64,000 nucleotides of DNA, taken from NCBI RefSeq assembly GCF_049243985.1, contig NC_135379.1:15646001-15710000 (forward strand), written 5' to 3'. The stretch comes from Paroedura picta. Lineage: Eukaryota; Chordata; Lepidosauria; Squamata; Gekkonidae. The position numbers and the translations under genes were made by a program. Of the stretch, positions 32,810-45,400 are shown piece by piece (positions within the stretch are counted from its first letter, which is position 1; the number at the start of each line of letters is the position of its first letter). The notes beneath the pieces are model-generated. The model worked only from the letters and a program-made list of their open reading frames with translations, searched no databases and was not told where the DNA came from.

Positions 32810-34926
32810 TACGTACCTGCCTTTGTCCTGCACGTTTCGAAACCCCTGGTAGAGGATGAAGAGTTAAATAAGTATTGATAAAATAAATGAATGAGTTCCG
32901 TGTCTTGAAGGAGGTTTCAGCAGCATCTGCTTGGATTTTTTAAAATGTGGTTGGTGAGCTGGTTGCTGTAACAGAGCTGTTCTCCAAAGATGTGCTCACC
33001 ATATGCTAATTGTCATTTTTTAAGTCACAGATTTCCTGAGATATGACAGATCCTGTTGCTAACAAGAAATTCTTAGTAATGAGGTGGGTGGCCAGGCCTC
33101 CCAAGGGGCACTGTTTTAAGCACCAAATACATGGCTGGATGCAAGCAAAAAAATTCTTTAAGCAAAACCCTATCTGAAAACACAGCATCAATTCATCATT
33201 CCCATTTTCTAGCAGGCTGCCATGGCCAATGAACAGCAAAGTCTAATGAAAATCAGTGCTAATAATTCTTAACATGTTTAATGAAGAAGCATAACAGCAA
33301 TCATGTTTTCTAGTAGAAGTGAATGACAAAGATAACCATTGTCTTGAGCACTTCCTCTTGGAAAGATTTAACCTTTCCGCACAAGAAAATGGACTGTTCC
33401 TTGGTTATTTGTACTTGACATCAATCATCTGTGGGCTAAGAACAGGTGCCAAGTTCAGAAGAAGGTGAAGACACTCAGCCAGCAGCATTATTAAACCCAT
33501 CAATTGCTGTCTAATCTTGAATCAAAGTTCATGGAAACGATGCAGTGAAAGAGGCCCAGCACTGAAGTTTAATTAATGATTAAATCCAATCACTTCAGCG
33601 AGCAGAAGGAGTGTGCAATTAATTATGGGCATCATGAATACACACACACACACACATATATATAATGGGGAGGAGTTAATCCATACTGAACGGCCAAGAG
33701 CTGCTGGAGAGACTGCAATTCTCTATAATGTAAAGAATGAACCTATATGGTAAAGGAGGGGTGTGTGTGTGTGGGCGTGTGCATTGGCAGGTATGTCAGC
33801 TACCAATGATCACCACCAACATAGTGTTGACCCTTTCTTTCCTATCGAAGAGGCAGCAGTCAAACAGGACTCAGTTTCTGTGCAGAAATGGTCTGGTGCA
33901 CCCCAGGGTTGCCGATTTACAGTCTTGCTGTTCAGGACACGAAACGAGTCACTCCTCCTTGTGCTTCCACATCACATGGGAAGCAGATATTCCCCAGCAG
34001 CCCTGCAGCCGCTGATGTTAACATGGAGCAGCCCCCATGCGACAGCTCAATACTGAATGGCTCAGGATTACATCAACACCTGGAAGCCATTTCAAGCTAT
34101 CTCCACATGATCATTTGTAGCATGCCCTTATGAAGAACAGGAAGAGATGTACCTTAACTACTAGGTTTGAAGCTAGCTGAAGGTCTCCCGTCATTCCAGG
34201 ATGCGAAGGTGGACTGCATGGCAAATACTGAAGGGCATTTAGAGTCTTAAGTGGCAGAACTGGCTGAATAATAGAGATGTCTTAAAGATGTCAGCCAAGG
34301 AATTATTTTCACTTGGTTCTCCACATCCCACCCGGCATTTTTCACCACACTGTGCTGGCCCAGAACATGTGACTAGATGTGAGTTGATGCCTGGCCATGA
34401 CAATAAGAGGCATGCTGTTGTATTTTCCAGATGTTTAATGTCAGGTTTTTAAAAATTGTGTTTTCCACCCCGAAGGATTGTAGGACTAGATGAGACCTCG
34501 GGAGATCTATGCACTGATGTGGCCTGCCTTTTTATGAAAGGTATAAATGCCAACTCTGGGATGTGGGGGGGATGCTTTAAATCACGAGGCCACTGCAGGA
34601 AGAGAGGAGGTGACTTTTGCTGCCTCTTCACTGTTACTTGCCCTTGGAAGGGAAACAAGACAAACTCCTCTCTTTGCCTTCCCCCCCTCCAGGACTAACA
34701 TCCCAAGGGAGATGGGCTAGCTTGCAACTGTGAAACTAGATTAGAAAGGGTAACTTCCCCTCATGTCAAGACCCAGGGCCAGCCCCCCTCCCCAAATCTG
34801 ATCTAACACCTTTAAAAAAACCACCTGGGATCAACAAGTTCACATGTGTAGACAAGAATAATAGATGCTAAATCCTACAATTTGTTTCACAGAAAGAGCA
34901 GAATGACAGTCAGCATCAAATACCTT
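32810..34926. other. Gene-free spacer
   Basis: Unique-looking sequence with a (CA)n(TA)n run at 33639-33664. No exon of a known gene found on either strand. Confidence 0.4.
33639..33664. repeat. (CA)n(TA)n microsatellite
   Basis: CA repeat passing into TA repeat. Confidence 0.85.
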
Positions 34927-35234
34927 CCTTGGTGTAGTGGTTGGGTGTAGTGGTTAGGAGTGTGGACTTCTAATCTGGCCAGCCAGGTATGATTCTCTGT
35001 TTCCCCAACATGCAGCCAGCTGGGTGACCTTGGGCTCGCCACAGCACTGATAAAGCTGTTCTGACTGAGCAGTAATTTTAGGGCTCTCTCAACCTCACCT
35101 CCCTCACAGGGTGTCTGTTGGGGGGAGGGGAAAAGGGAGGCGACTGTAAGCTGCTTTGAGATTTAAGACTTGTTCACATAGAGAAAAGTGGCATATAAGA
35201 ACCAACTCTTCTTCTTCATCTTCTTCTTCTTCTA
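34927..35234 (+). mobile_element. tRNA-derived SINE, full length
   Basis: The head is partly doubled (GGTGTAGTGGTTGG followed by GTGTAGTGGTTAGG). The body contains GCCACAGCACTGATAAAGCT and the tail ends in a CTT run. Confidence 0.88.
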
Positions 35235-35868
35235 AGGTGGAAGTGTCTAGTTTTGTTAACACGTAAGCAATAACAATTGTGCATTTATTTTACTGTAAAT
35301 GTATTATCTGGGAAGAGCTTTCAGTGTCGCCGTCTGAATCCAGAGACGAATAACCTGTCAGCTCAGAACCATCCTCCTTCACTATGCCGGGAGGAAGGAG
35401 AAAGGTAGCAAATGGATGGATTTTCCAGGATTTTAGCTTCTGGGCTGCAGCAGCAGGAGGAACAGGCTGTGTGTGGGCGGGTGTATGAAAGAGTAGGTGG
35501 TCGGTGGCAACAATTGTGTCCATTTGGCAATTCCTTCCCTCCCCGATCTCACGGAATCTCAGCATAGCCAGCTTGGCAGGTTTGAAGGGCAAGTGGGTCA
35601 TCACACAGATTTACGTCAGCAGATGCCGAGCTGGATAATTCAGCCCAGCAGGTGAGTCATGCGGAAATGGGAATAACGCATTGCAAGCTAAGCTCTCAGC
35701 CGTTCGTTGAAAAGATTCTGGACTCTTGACTGGATTGCAAACGGCTGGCATGTCGTAGTTTTTCTCCCTTCCCGGTCAGATGGGCACCATGTATCCTGGC
35801 CTATAACCTGCACTGGGCCAGGTCAGAAAGTTTATGGAAGACCATGGGAAGGGTGGATTCAGGGTAAC
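35235..35868. other. Gene-free spacer
   Basis: A minus-strand open frame of 104 codons (35290-35604) is present. It resembles no protein I know, lacks support from splice context, and is probably chance. Confidence 0.35.
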
Positions 35869-35892
35869 AGGAGAGAGAGGGAGAGGGAGAGG

Positions 35893-35935
<43 letters not shown>

Positions 35936-35968
35936 AGGCAGGGAGGGAGGCAGGGAGGGAGGCAGGGA
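35869..35968. repeat. (GA)n / (GGGAGGCA)n purine tract
   Basis: 100-base polypurine run: GAGAGG units, then pure GA, then GGGAGGCA repeats. It abuts the 3' end of a minus-strand SINE. Confidence 0.9.
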
Positions 35969-36240
35969 GGAAGAGTTGGTTCATATATGCCGCTTTTCTC
36001 TGCCCGAAGGAGTCTCAAAGCGGCTTACATTTGCCTTCCCTTTCCTCTCCCCACAACAGACACCCCGTGAGGGAGGTGTGGCTGAGAGAGCCCTGATATC
36101 ACTGCTCGGTCAGAACACCTTTATCAGTGCCGTGGGGAGCCCAAGGTCACTCAGCTGGCTGCATGTGGGGGAGTGCAGAATCGAACCTGGCATGCCAGAT
36201 TAGAAGTCCGCGCTCCTAACCACTACACCATGCTGGCTCT
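35969..36240 (-). mobile_element. tRNA-derived SINE, full length
   Basis: Reverse orientation: tail first (AAGCGGCTTACATTTGCC), B box complement and head complement CCTAACCACTACACCATGCT at the right end. Confidence 0.88.
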
Positions 36241-36539
36241 CAAAGGGGCTGGTGCCCAGGGATGGCAGCTGTGATAAATCCCTCTAGATGTGGCAGTGCC
36301 ACAGTGCAAAGCAGCCAAGCCGACAGTGACTGATCCTTGGTGTGATCTGCCCAGGCAACTAAGCAGTTGAGGCACTAAAAATGCTCCCAGCCACTCGCTT
36401 GCCCTCTTGCCCCAAGAGCCTGAAGCCCAGGCAGTGGAGCAAACTCCCCCTGTGGAGGCAGTGTGATGACCAAGCACACACAACACTGTCACAGGGCCTC
36501 TTCTGATGGGCAGTAGCTCCCCAGGGTCTTGGGCAAAGG

Positions 36540-36660
36540 TCCTTCGCAACACCTGCTACCCGGTCCTTGCTATAGCGGATGCAGGAATTAAACCTGGGTC
36601 TTTTTGCATGCAAAGCAGCCAGATGCCACGTCAATCCTTCCACAGAGGAAGTGCCAACTG
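36540..36660 (-). mobile_element. Fragment of the CTTGGCATGCAG-type SINE
   Basis: The complement reads GCTTTGCATGCAAAAAGACC then AGGTTTAATTCC, the anticodon-arm and B-box portion. Confidence 0.55.
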
Positions 36661-37194
36661 TAAGCATTGCCTGGGGGCATTGGCAGTGCCCCAGTGCTGC
36701 TAACCCCTGATGCCAGCTCTGTCTGCAAACTCTTTGGCTGAGGTCACTGCGAGTTCTGTAAACAGGAAAATCCTCATTCTTTCTGTCTCTCTGCATGTTC
36801 ACGCCAGTTTTTGGCCAGCACAGGATACAGATTTAATGGGGGGGGGGGGGGCAAATCTGTGCATAGTCCATACTTGCTGCTTTGGCACAGAAAGACAGAG
36901 AGAGGGGAAAGGATCTTTGGTTTTAGTAGGTGTGTGTTGGCTTCGTGCCTGGTGGTCAGAGACCAAGGAAATGAGTGACAGCAGCAGACCAGGGCCAGGA
37001 ATTGGATGAAAACACAGCAGGAAGCAGGTGTGAGGAGTGAACGGGTCCAAAAGCACAGGGAGCTTGCAGAGGCCTGCACTCAGCCGGCTGGTCTCCACTG
37101 CATGGCTCAGACACTTCTTGACTCCTGATGAGCTATTCTCTTCCCCAAGAGAGAGTGCATAAACCATCAGCCACCCATCAAAACCCAAAAGAGC

Positions 37195-37728
37195 TCTGCG
37201 CTCCACCGCCACCAACCAGCTAATGGTCCCTGGCCCTAAAGAAGTCCGCCTGGTCTCGACCAGGGCCAGAGCATTCTCTGTCCTGGCCCCCACCTGGTGG
37301 AACGAGCTCCCGGAGGAGATCAGGGCCCTGACAGAGCTTAAACAGTTCCGCAGGGCCTGCAAAAAGGAGCTCCTCCGCCAGGCATTTGGTTGAGACCAGG
37401 CACAACCAACAGCAAATGAAGGGCCTCCACTCCCCCCCACGCCTCCCCCTCCCCCTCCCCCCTCCCCCCTTCCTCCCAGAACTCCACCAGAGCGCTCTGG
37501 ACCTGTTGTGGTATTGCACCGTTCCATCGTTATATTATTTTATTATATTGTTATACTGTTACATTATTCTGTTATATGGTTACAACCACTGTTATTAATT
37601 ACTGTATGTTTTAACAAAGACTGTTTCATGTATCGTTGACTAGTTTTAATGTAAACCGCCCTGAGCCTTCGGGGAGGGTGGTATATAAATCTAAATAAAT
37701 AAAATAAAATAAATAAATAAAAACCAAG
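37195..37728 (+). mobile_element. LINE 3' end with ORF2 C-terminus (CR1/L2 group)
   Basis: An open frame ends in RARAFSVLAPTWWNELPEEI, with FRRACKKELL and QAFG before the stop. This is the C-terminal part of the reverse-transcriptase ORF in this LINE group. A 3' UTR follows, with a C-rich stretch and the tail CGCCCTGAGCCTTCGGGGAG then ATAAAT-type repeats. It is 5'-truncated. The clean frame suggests a young insertion. Confidence 0.85.
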
Positions 37729-39012
37729 AAGACGACTCCGGCCACTTGGCTATCTTAAATTTTCTTTATTAGTTAAATGTTCATAACAAAAAAACAAAAT
37801 ATAATATAACCACCAAAACAGGTTCTGGATAAATAATATAGTTCTATTCCCCGTTTTCAATTTTCATCTTCTTGAATATGGGGGGGGGGTGAACTCAGCG
37901 GATGGCCTCTAACTCCCTCCAGGACCTGGAAAGGCTGCAGGAAGCGATCTCACTGGCAGGGGCAGCTCTCACGCGGCAGGGATCTGCAGCCTCCGAGCCT
38001 TGAAGGGAACGGATGGGGGACAGAAGGCAATTGGCTGGACGCTGGACAGACAGGCAAGCCGGTTGGAGGAGGAGGTACTCAGGGGCGGGACAGCTGCCCT
38101 GAGTGGGTGTTAAGTGCTGAATGGCACTTAAGCCATGAGACCAGCTCCTCCTCCAACCCCTTACCAGAAATACCAAGTGGAACAGATGTATCCTATTTGC
38201 CCATTTCCCATACTCTATATCTTACTAATTACTTTAATTTAACAATTTTCTTTCTGACTAAATATTTATATTTCTTTAATCTAAAATCTCCTGTCTTTTA
38301 TATACTATTTTGTCACTGCACTGCAGGAAGTCTATGGGATATTTCCAGTTAACTCGAAAAAGTAACCCAACTTGCTGTCATTAATAATACCGTTTAACCC
38401 ATTCTAAAACTTCTCTTTTCTAATTCACTATCATCCACTCAGGGAGCTTCACAATTTTCCAATTCTACCCATTTTTTACATTCCAAATTGAATTTGCCTG
38501 TTACAAGAACTCAGTTGATATTCAACCTTTTCCTCCCCTCCCTTTGAACAAATCTGACCGATTCAAATCCATTCATCTGTTTTTAGTTCTTAAGGACCTA
38601 TCCTCTGTGACTGATACATTTTAGATCTTCTTCATTCTGAACAAGATTTGTCATCCAAGTTTAGGTTTCAAGTATTTTAGTTCTTAAAGGTATTTTAATT
38701 CTCAGGAGCTCCAGCGTAGGACTCCATGCCGGGGAGCACAAATCTTGAACAAAACGCTGGGCTACTCATGATGCCTACAGCAGCTTCCTGTAGGTTATTT
38801 GAATGGATTTATCACCCCAAACTAAGCCCTGGCCATCTGTTACATCCTCTAATTACAAATGCAGAAAGAGCTAATTCACAACTGCATCGTAAAAAAGTAA
38901 AAGAGAAATTATTTAAGTGCAGCGTATGTCATGTTTCATGTGCCAATCGGAGGCAAATGGCCCTTCTGCCCGAGTTCTTTTTGTGTTCCTCATGGAAGGG
39001 AATTTGGCCTGA
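37729..39012. other. AT-rich, gene-free spacer
   Basis: 38180-38560 is long T/A-rich sequence that looks like degraded retroelement 3' UTR, but I cannot assign it. The plus-strand frame at 38726-39076 is unmatched. Confidence 0.35.
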
Positions 39013-39069
39013 AATACCTGATGCAGGAGGTTCTGTGCCATTCTTAGTGGTGTTTGCTATGAATGCGCA
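39013..39069 (-). pseudogene. MSRB2: Possible relic of the MSRB2 N-terminal-domain exon
   Basis: The minus strand reads F-I-A-N-T-T-K-N then GTEPPASGI. Mammalian MSRB2 has YVTREKGTEPPFSGI at this point, and the GTEPP.SGI match is 8 of 9. Downstream, the expected MYHCVCC zinc motif is not present in frame. Position and strand fit a decayed MSRB2 whose last exon lies at 20754-20885. The match is short, so chance is possible. Confidence 0.42.
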
Positions 39070-39119
39070 GGAGTGAAAAAGCTGCAGGATGACTAAATTC
39101 TCCAGTAGGAACTGAAAAG

Positions 39120-40189
39120 GAATGGACAATCAAAATCTTCCTCATGAGGGATGAGGTGGGAATCGGGCACAGGGACCTAGTTTTCCCTGAACCCTCCTAG
39201 TCTTCTGGGACTTCATCCATCTTGCAATTAACAAAAATGACACATATGCCTAATTAAAACATACACAAGATTATGTTGCTGCTGATTTATTAGCAGAGGT
39301 CGAGCTCTTCATTAACACTGTGCTTTTTTTCCTCCTCTCTGGGTGTTTTCCCTGGGGGGGTGTGGAATGGGAGGGTGTCTATAGTCCAAGCCCACGACGA
39401 TATTTCAAGGCCCCATTTCCAAATCACTTTGAAGTGACAATATTTGATCAAATAGAACCTGAGGAATTCCAGCAATGATTTTAGATTCCCATTTACATTT
39501 CATATTCGTCTTCATTGCAGAGAGTGGATTAAGCCTCATATGAATATTTAATCCAAGTGTTTGTCCTGGGTCTCTCCTGAGATTCCCTAATTTAAAACAC
39601 TGATGCAGCTGAAGGGGTTCAGTGTTAAGAGTGCAAACAGTAATATCATAAAGAATTCAGCCGCCCGGATTTTTTTCTAGATTAGGTCCGTCTCAAGCCT
39701 CACTCACTGTTTGTGTTGAGCTTTCTAATAAATTTGCTTCGCCAACAGAGAAGCATGAAATGCCAACCAATCAAGGCTGGGCAAGGCCATTTGCTGTCCA
39801 AAGGAAGTTACTGTAAGCAATTTCCTCAGACTGTGGCTTAAGAAAGGCCAGGAAGCAGAATTCCTTCAGGAGCAGGCTTCTGAAACTCTGCGGTTTCTTG
39901 ACAGCCCTTGAGTTTATAAATCTAAATATATATTTTAAAGTTTGTTAAACATTTATCAGGTGATATGACCATATATGGTCATGTCAACCCACCCAGCCCT
40001 CCCAAAATGGCCAATGACAGGCTTGAAGGGGGACACACCAGGTGGGCGCGTTCACAGCTCTGTTTCCCAATCTTGTTCTGCATGATCTTGCCACTTCTGG
40101 GGTTTCTTGAAGCCTAAGAATATTACACGAGGTTCTCAATGGTAAAAAAGTTGAGAAAGGTTGTTCCGGAGATTTGTCCAAGCCCCAAA
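39120..40189. other. Gene-free spacer
   Basis: Nothing recognisable. This is the 3' intergenic side of ARMC3. Confidence 0.4.
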
Positions 40190-41100
40190 ATCTAGGGGGG
40201 GTTCCGCACAAGGACCAATGTTGCCAATTGGTTCCACAAAGTGGAAACACTATTTTTAAAAGTGCAATCTCGGCGTTACGCATGCCTGCCTTTCTAGTGG
40301 AATCCAGTAGCGTTTCATTCGTTTCCCACAGGTTTCCGGTCTCGCAAAAATCGCTAGAAAGGAAGCGATTTTTTCTGTGCTTGGTCCCGACCCTGGCCAT
40401 CAAACGAACAACCAATGGGCGGTTGTTATCATGCTCCGGAAAAGCCCCTTTCCCTTTAAGAACAGTTTTTAAAAGAAAAAAGAAAAACACACGTTGCAAC
40501 AAATATGCCTTGATTCTTCCTAACGTAGAGACCCATCTAGCTGGCGTGTGAGCTGGTGAGTCATCATTACCACGCTCCCTCGAGTGAAAAAAAAATCCCC
40601 CCCCCCACACGGGCGCGATTTTCAGCCGAAAATAAAGGGAACTTGCAAACAGGGCTGTGTTGTGCTTGGGGACTTAGGGGAGCTTTAAAGCACTTATGTG
40701 GAGGGACTGTAGCCGGAGAAGCCTCGCTGGGTGAATGAAGCCTCGCTGGTTCGTTGCTCTCCGCTCGCTCCGAGGGAAAAAAAATGGCAATCGCTTCGCC
40801 GGAAGTTCGGAGGAGAGAGCCAGGGGGAGGGCCTTTATTGGAACTGCAACAATGGGAACGCACAGGTCTTTTTCGCTAGTGTTGCAGATTGTTCGCAAGA
40901 GTGTAGTGCTTTTCAGAGGGTGAATTCACTTTTCCTGATTTCCCTTGAGGCACTACAACGAATCGCTTTTCGTGGGACTGTTTCAGGAGTGTTGCAGATT
41001 GTGTGCGACGTCTTGCGGAACTGCAAATTAGTAGCGTTTACAATTTGCAAGCCTTCTGCTACATTAAAGTCACGCAGAATGGACCTAGCAATTGTCCTGG
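40190..41100. mobile_element. Unassigned CpG-bearing block, possible non-autonomous DNA transposon
   Basis: It has a higher CpG count than its surroundings, with repeated short strings: GTGTTGCAGATTGT occurs twice (about 40878 and 40990) and GCCTCGCTGG twice (about 40722 and 40740). Open frames overlap on both strands without a known match. I see no clear terminal repeats. Confidence 0.35.
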
Positions 41101-41244
41101 TAAAATGTAAAATTCCTTGGTGGTCTTCCCTCCAAATATTTATCAAAACAAACCCTTAGTTGATCCTGATCAATATTTTGTAGGGATTTGACAAGATTGG
41201 GCTATCCTGGACTATCCAGGTCAAGGTACTTACAATAAGCGGTT

Positions 41245-41470
41245 TCTCAGTGGAACAGGCTTCCCCGGGAAGGTGGTGGGTTCTCCACCTTTGGACATTT
41301 TTAAACAGAGGCTGGACAGCCATCTGACAGAAAGGCTGATTCTGTGAAGGTTCAAGGGGGTGGCAGGTTACACGTGGATGAGCAAGAGGGTTGTGAGTGT
41401 CCTGCAGAGTGCAGGGGGTTGGACTAGATGACCCAGGAAGTCCCTTCCAACTCTATGATTCTATAACTCT
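41245..41470 (+). mobile_element. CR1 LINE 3' end
   Basis: GTGGAACAGGCTTCCCCGGG through GGACTAGATGACCCAGGAAG to ATGATTCTAT; same family as 44085-44620. Confidence 0.85.
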
Positions 41471-42217
41471 GTGCCTTACTACAAGAATCCTTGGGTCTTT
41501 GCCACTGAGCCTCCCTTTATTGCAATAAACCTCTGTTTAGTTCTGGAGTACCCCTGTTGTGTCTTGCATTAGGTGTTTGCGTACTAGATGAACAAACCCC
41601 ATTTGAATAACACGTTGACAGCGCTAAACTTTTGTTTGGAGAGCCTGGGAAGCCCAAATCAACATTTTACCTTTCCCCAGGATCTTGGATCATTCGCTCT
41701 TCAATTTGTGTTGTCACGCTAATGACACCAAACCATCTTTTAGGCAGCCTTCTTACTGTTCCCATTTGAGTGCTGGATGCTAAAGACAGTATATATATTT
41801 CTTGTCCTTCATTTCCATGTTGTCCTCATTTTAATGGTAAATGGAAATGGTGTGGCCATAACAACACACGAGGGAAATGGTACTTTCAGTACAACAAATA
41901 TCACTTCTTCTGGACAAGACTTATTGAAAATGGATGGATATAAAGTCTGTAACCAAGCTTCTGGTATCGGAATTTTATTTTAAATCCATCAAAAACATGA
42001 ACGGGGTCAGAGATTCCTATGCCTTTCTTATGATTTCAAGTTAGAAATTCAGCCCTCTCCCCCGACCCCCCAGATCCAGAGGCCCATATTAATCCTTCGG
42101 ACCACATCAAAGAGCTTCACTTGAGCAGCCCTTTGCCAAGAATTCATACAAGCCCCGGTCTGCAAAATTAATACAATTCATTGATCAGTGGCTTTTTGAA
42201 CAGCCCTGGAAAGCGAG
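41471..42217. other. ARMC3 3' flank and 3' UTR
   Basis: It contains the likely ARMC3 poly(A) signal. A plus-strand frame of 68 codons at 41777-41983 starts with a hydrophobic stretch, but it lies opposite the 3' UTR and matches nothing known. Confidence 0.45.
41974..41979 (-). terminator. ARMC3: Likely ARMC3 polyadenylation signal
   Basis: AATAAA on the minus strand about 240 bases after the ARMC3 stop codon; the first good signal in that direction. Confidence 0.55.
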
Positions 42218-42427
42218 TTAAATCCGTCTATAGCTATCTGCCTCTGCAGTGCCTTCTTTCATCAGGTGGCCTGGCTGGAACATGAGGTCAACGATGAACA
42301 CCTGGGGAGGAATCAGAAGGCCAGGTATTCCCGAGGGAGACTCGTCAATCAGTTTTACTTCGTTCCACGCTCTGTTGTACTCTCCACGGACTAAGGTGCA
42401 ACCAATGCCAATTCTCTCTGCTAAGAC
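42218..42427 (-). CDS. ARMC3: ARMC3 terminal coding exon
   Basis: 210 bases, phase 0, after the acceptor CTTCCTTCCACAG. It encodes [20 protein letters not shown] and onward to [15 protein letters not shown] and EADSYRRI, then TAA. This is the end of the EDR1-like domain. Confidence 0.94.
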   Translation of the reverse strand, partial: VLAERIGIGCTLVRGEYNRAWNEVKLIDESPSGIPGLLIPPQVFIVDLMFQPGHLMKEGTAEADSYRRI

Positions 42428-45400
42428 CTGTGGAAGGAAGTGAGCATGCAGCAACATCTGTTAGCATCTGTGCCAAGGGATGATCGATATATGCAGGACA
42501 GGCCTCTTGTCACTGCACCCCATTGGAATAGCAGGGGGCTGACCAGAGTGCCTTCCACCATATACAGCTTCTTCTGTGCTACAGTATGCTGGAAGTGGAA
42601 TTATGAGGTTTGAATCCACATCTGCTTAGATGCCTGCAGTGCTGCATGGCTCTCTTACCCAAGAGGGAACTGGGAAATGAGAGATTGAAATGCCCTGGGA
42701 GGAAAGGATGTGCTTTTGACCGCAATAGGTTAAGTATAATCTCTCTTCCTCTCCCAGTGCCTCTGTCATTGGTAGGGCCTTGGGTTGAGGCCAGACTGCA
42801 GTGATTCACTTAGTGATCAGGTGACTTTCCAGCTTGCAGGTTAGGGTCAAACTAGATATTCCTCCAGATATTGGGGGAACACAGGTTTGATTTGTGGTTG
42901 CTGTTGTGTATGCGAGGAAGCAGAGGGCTGAGTTTGGAGCAGGATCCAAGCAGCCCCGAAGGACAGCCAATGAACTGCCGGGGTCCCAAACAAAGGACTC
43001 GATGAACTTGAGCCTTGGACAGCCAATGAGCTGCCAGGTTCCCAACCGCGGGGTCCAATGAGTTTAAATCAATCAGGCTCCACTGATCCAATCAAGGCTC
43101 AGCTAAGGGCGTGCCCACCTCTGCCCATGTGTCTATATTGGGGGCTTGTCCAGGCAAGTCCCCAGTCAGCGTGGTTACTTTCAACCTGGAATCGCTATAA
43201 GAAATAATAAAGAGCTGTAATGCACGACTGCGCCTCGCTTGTTCCCTGTCGAACCCACTATACAACAGTTGCCACCACTATTTGGGGGGAAGAATGTGTG
43301 TCATTTTTTTAAATGATCAAATTCTTCCCTAAAACTTCAATCATTTAGCTACACATTTAGTCTCGTTTTGCCTGGAGAGGAGTGTGGTGCGAACATCACT
43401 CCCGTCTTCCTGCTAAGTACATTCAGCAGTGCTTACAGCTAGAATGCCGACAGAAGCACACCGCAGCTCTTTGCCGGACAGGAAATGGACATTTAGTACA
43501 CTCAAAATGATTTAAATAGTTCAGCCATTAAGGATCAAACGGCAGCTGCAAGATGATATCGACGTTAAAGCCAGTATATTGAAGCATATTAAAAAAAATG
43601 AACAAAGGCAACAGGAATTTTCCATTCAGAAAACTGGCGTTATTTTCATTCAGAACATTGTTTCATTCGGAAAACTGGCCCCAGCCTTTCCACCCTTACC
43701 TTGAAAAGCAAGGCCCGGTGGTAGAAGGTCCCTTTGTTGATCTTCCCGATAGGCACAACGTTACATCTAAGTTCAAATTCAATCTCGCTGATGTGAAGTT
43801 CCCAGCTGAACTCGTGCAGCTTCTCCCTTTCTATCGGGCCGCCCATCTTGTCGGCAACAAACCTGTTTTCAAATCCACCAAGGGGAATTTAAAACCATTT
43901 CCATAACTTCAGTCCAGTATATAGTAAAAAAAAAAAATTAAATTCAAATCCCACATAAGATCGGCTTCATGATCCTGTTGTTGTTGTTAGGTGCGAAGTC
44001 GTGTCCGACCCATCGCGACCCCATGGACAATGATCCTCCAAGATCCTAGCTGGTATAAAAAGTGGTCGCTCTCTGAACACGCCGGATGAAGCACAGTTGA
44101 AGAGGGATGTAGACAAACTGGAGCGTGTTCAGAGGAGGGCAACAAAGATGGTGAGGGGTTTGGAGACCAAGACGTATGAGGAAAGGTTGGGGGAGCTTGG
44201 TCTGTTTAGCCTGGAGAGGAGGTGACTGAGAGGGGATCTGATAACTATCTTCAAGTATTTAAAAGGGTGCCATGCAGAGGACGAAGCAGAGTTTTTCTTT
44301 CTTGCCCCGGAGGGACAGACAAGAACCAGTGGGATGAAATTAATTCAAAAGAAATTCCATCTAAACATCCGGAAGAAGTTCCTGACACAGCAGTTTCTCA
44401 GTGGAACAGGCTTCCTCGGGAGGTGGTGGGTTCTCCATCTTTGGAAATTTTTAAACAGAGCCTGCATAGCCATCTGACGGAGAGGCTGATTCTGTGAAGG
44501 TTTAAAGGGGTGGCAGGTTACAGTCGATGAGCAATTGGAATGTGAGTGTCCTGCAAAGTGCAGGGGGTTGGACTAGATGACCCAGGAGGTCCCCTCCAAC
44601 TCTATGATTCTACGAAGCAACTAGACCAGAGCACCAGACTGCAGCCAGCCCCTCTTGCTTCTCTGTTTTCATTTAGTTTATGGCGGATCACAAATGCAGA
44701 GGCAGTTTAAAAAACAACAACTGGGTGGCCTGCTGAGAGTGACCGAAGATGCCAAGAACGCCATCCCACCCCGCCCCAGCCAAACACCAATGAAAACAAA
44801 CCACAATGAGCTCAGCACACAGTCCAGGGGATGACCAGCGCTCTAGAATTTTGCCTCCTTAGTTCTCTCCTCTGCAACAGCACTGAACTGGAATGAATGA
44901 CTTTGGCCGTTTGTTTGTATGTGATGTAGCTCCAGACACTGGCTTCCCCAGACCATTTGACCAATTGACTCAGTGCTTCCTTCTAACAGACAGAATCACA
45001 TGGGTCGCCTTCTTGGCCTAAAGTAGCACAACAAAAACTGAGTCCACCTTTAAGACCAACAAAGATTTATTCAAGGCATGCGCCTGCACAGGAAAGCTCA
45101 CACCTTGAATAAATCTTTGTTGGTCTTAAAGGTGCTCTCGGACTCATTTCTTGTTGTCTGACAGACAGATCACCTGGCGTCTAAACAGTGTGGAGAGGGG
45201 GTGCCTCTGCTCGCTGTTTCCCACTCCAGTAGCATGTGCAGGGCCTAATCGCACAGACAAGTAAGGCAGCTGCTTTCTGAGCCAGCATCCTCAATGCAGC
45301 CAAGTGGAAGCAGCGACCTCGTTGGGACTGTATAAACCAGCCCTCAGGCTCTCAGTATACCAGTTCCGCAGGGCAAATAAAAAACGCACTGCTATCATTG

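Noticed and set aside
35290-35604. 104-codon minus-strand frame as a gene between ARMC3 and PTF1A
   Set aside because: No homology known to me, no splice or promoter context.
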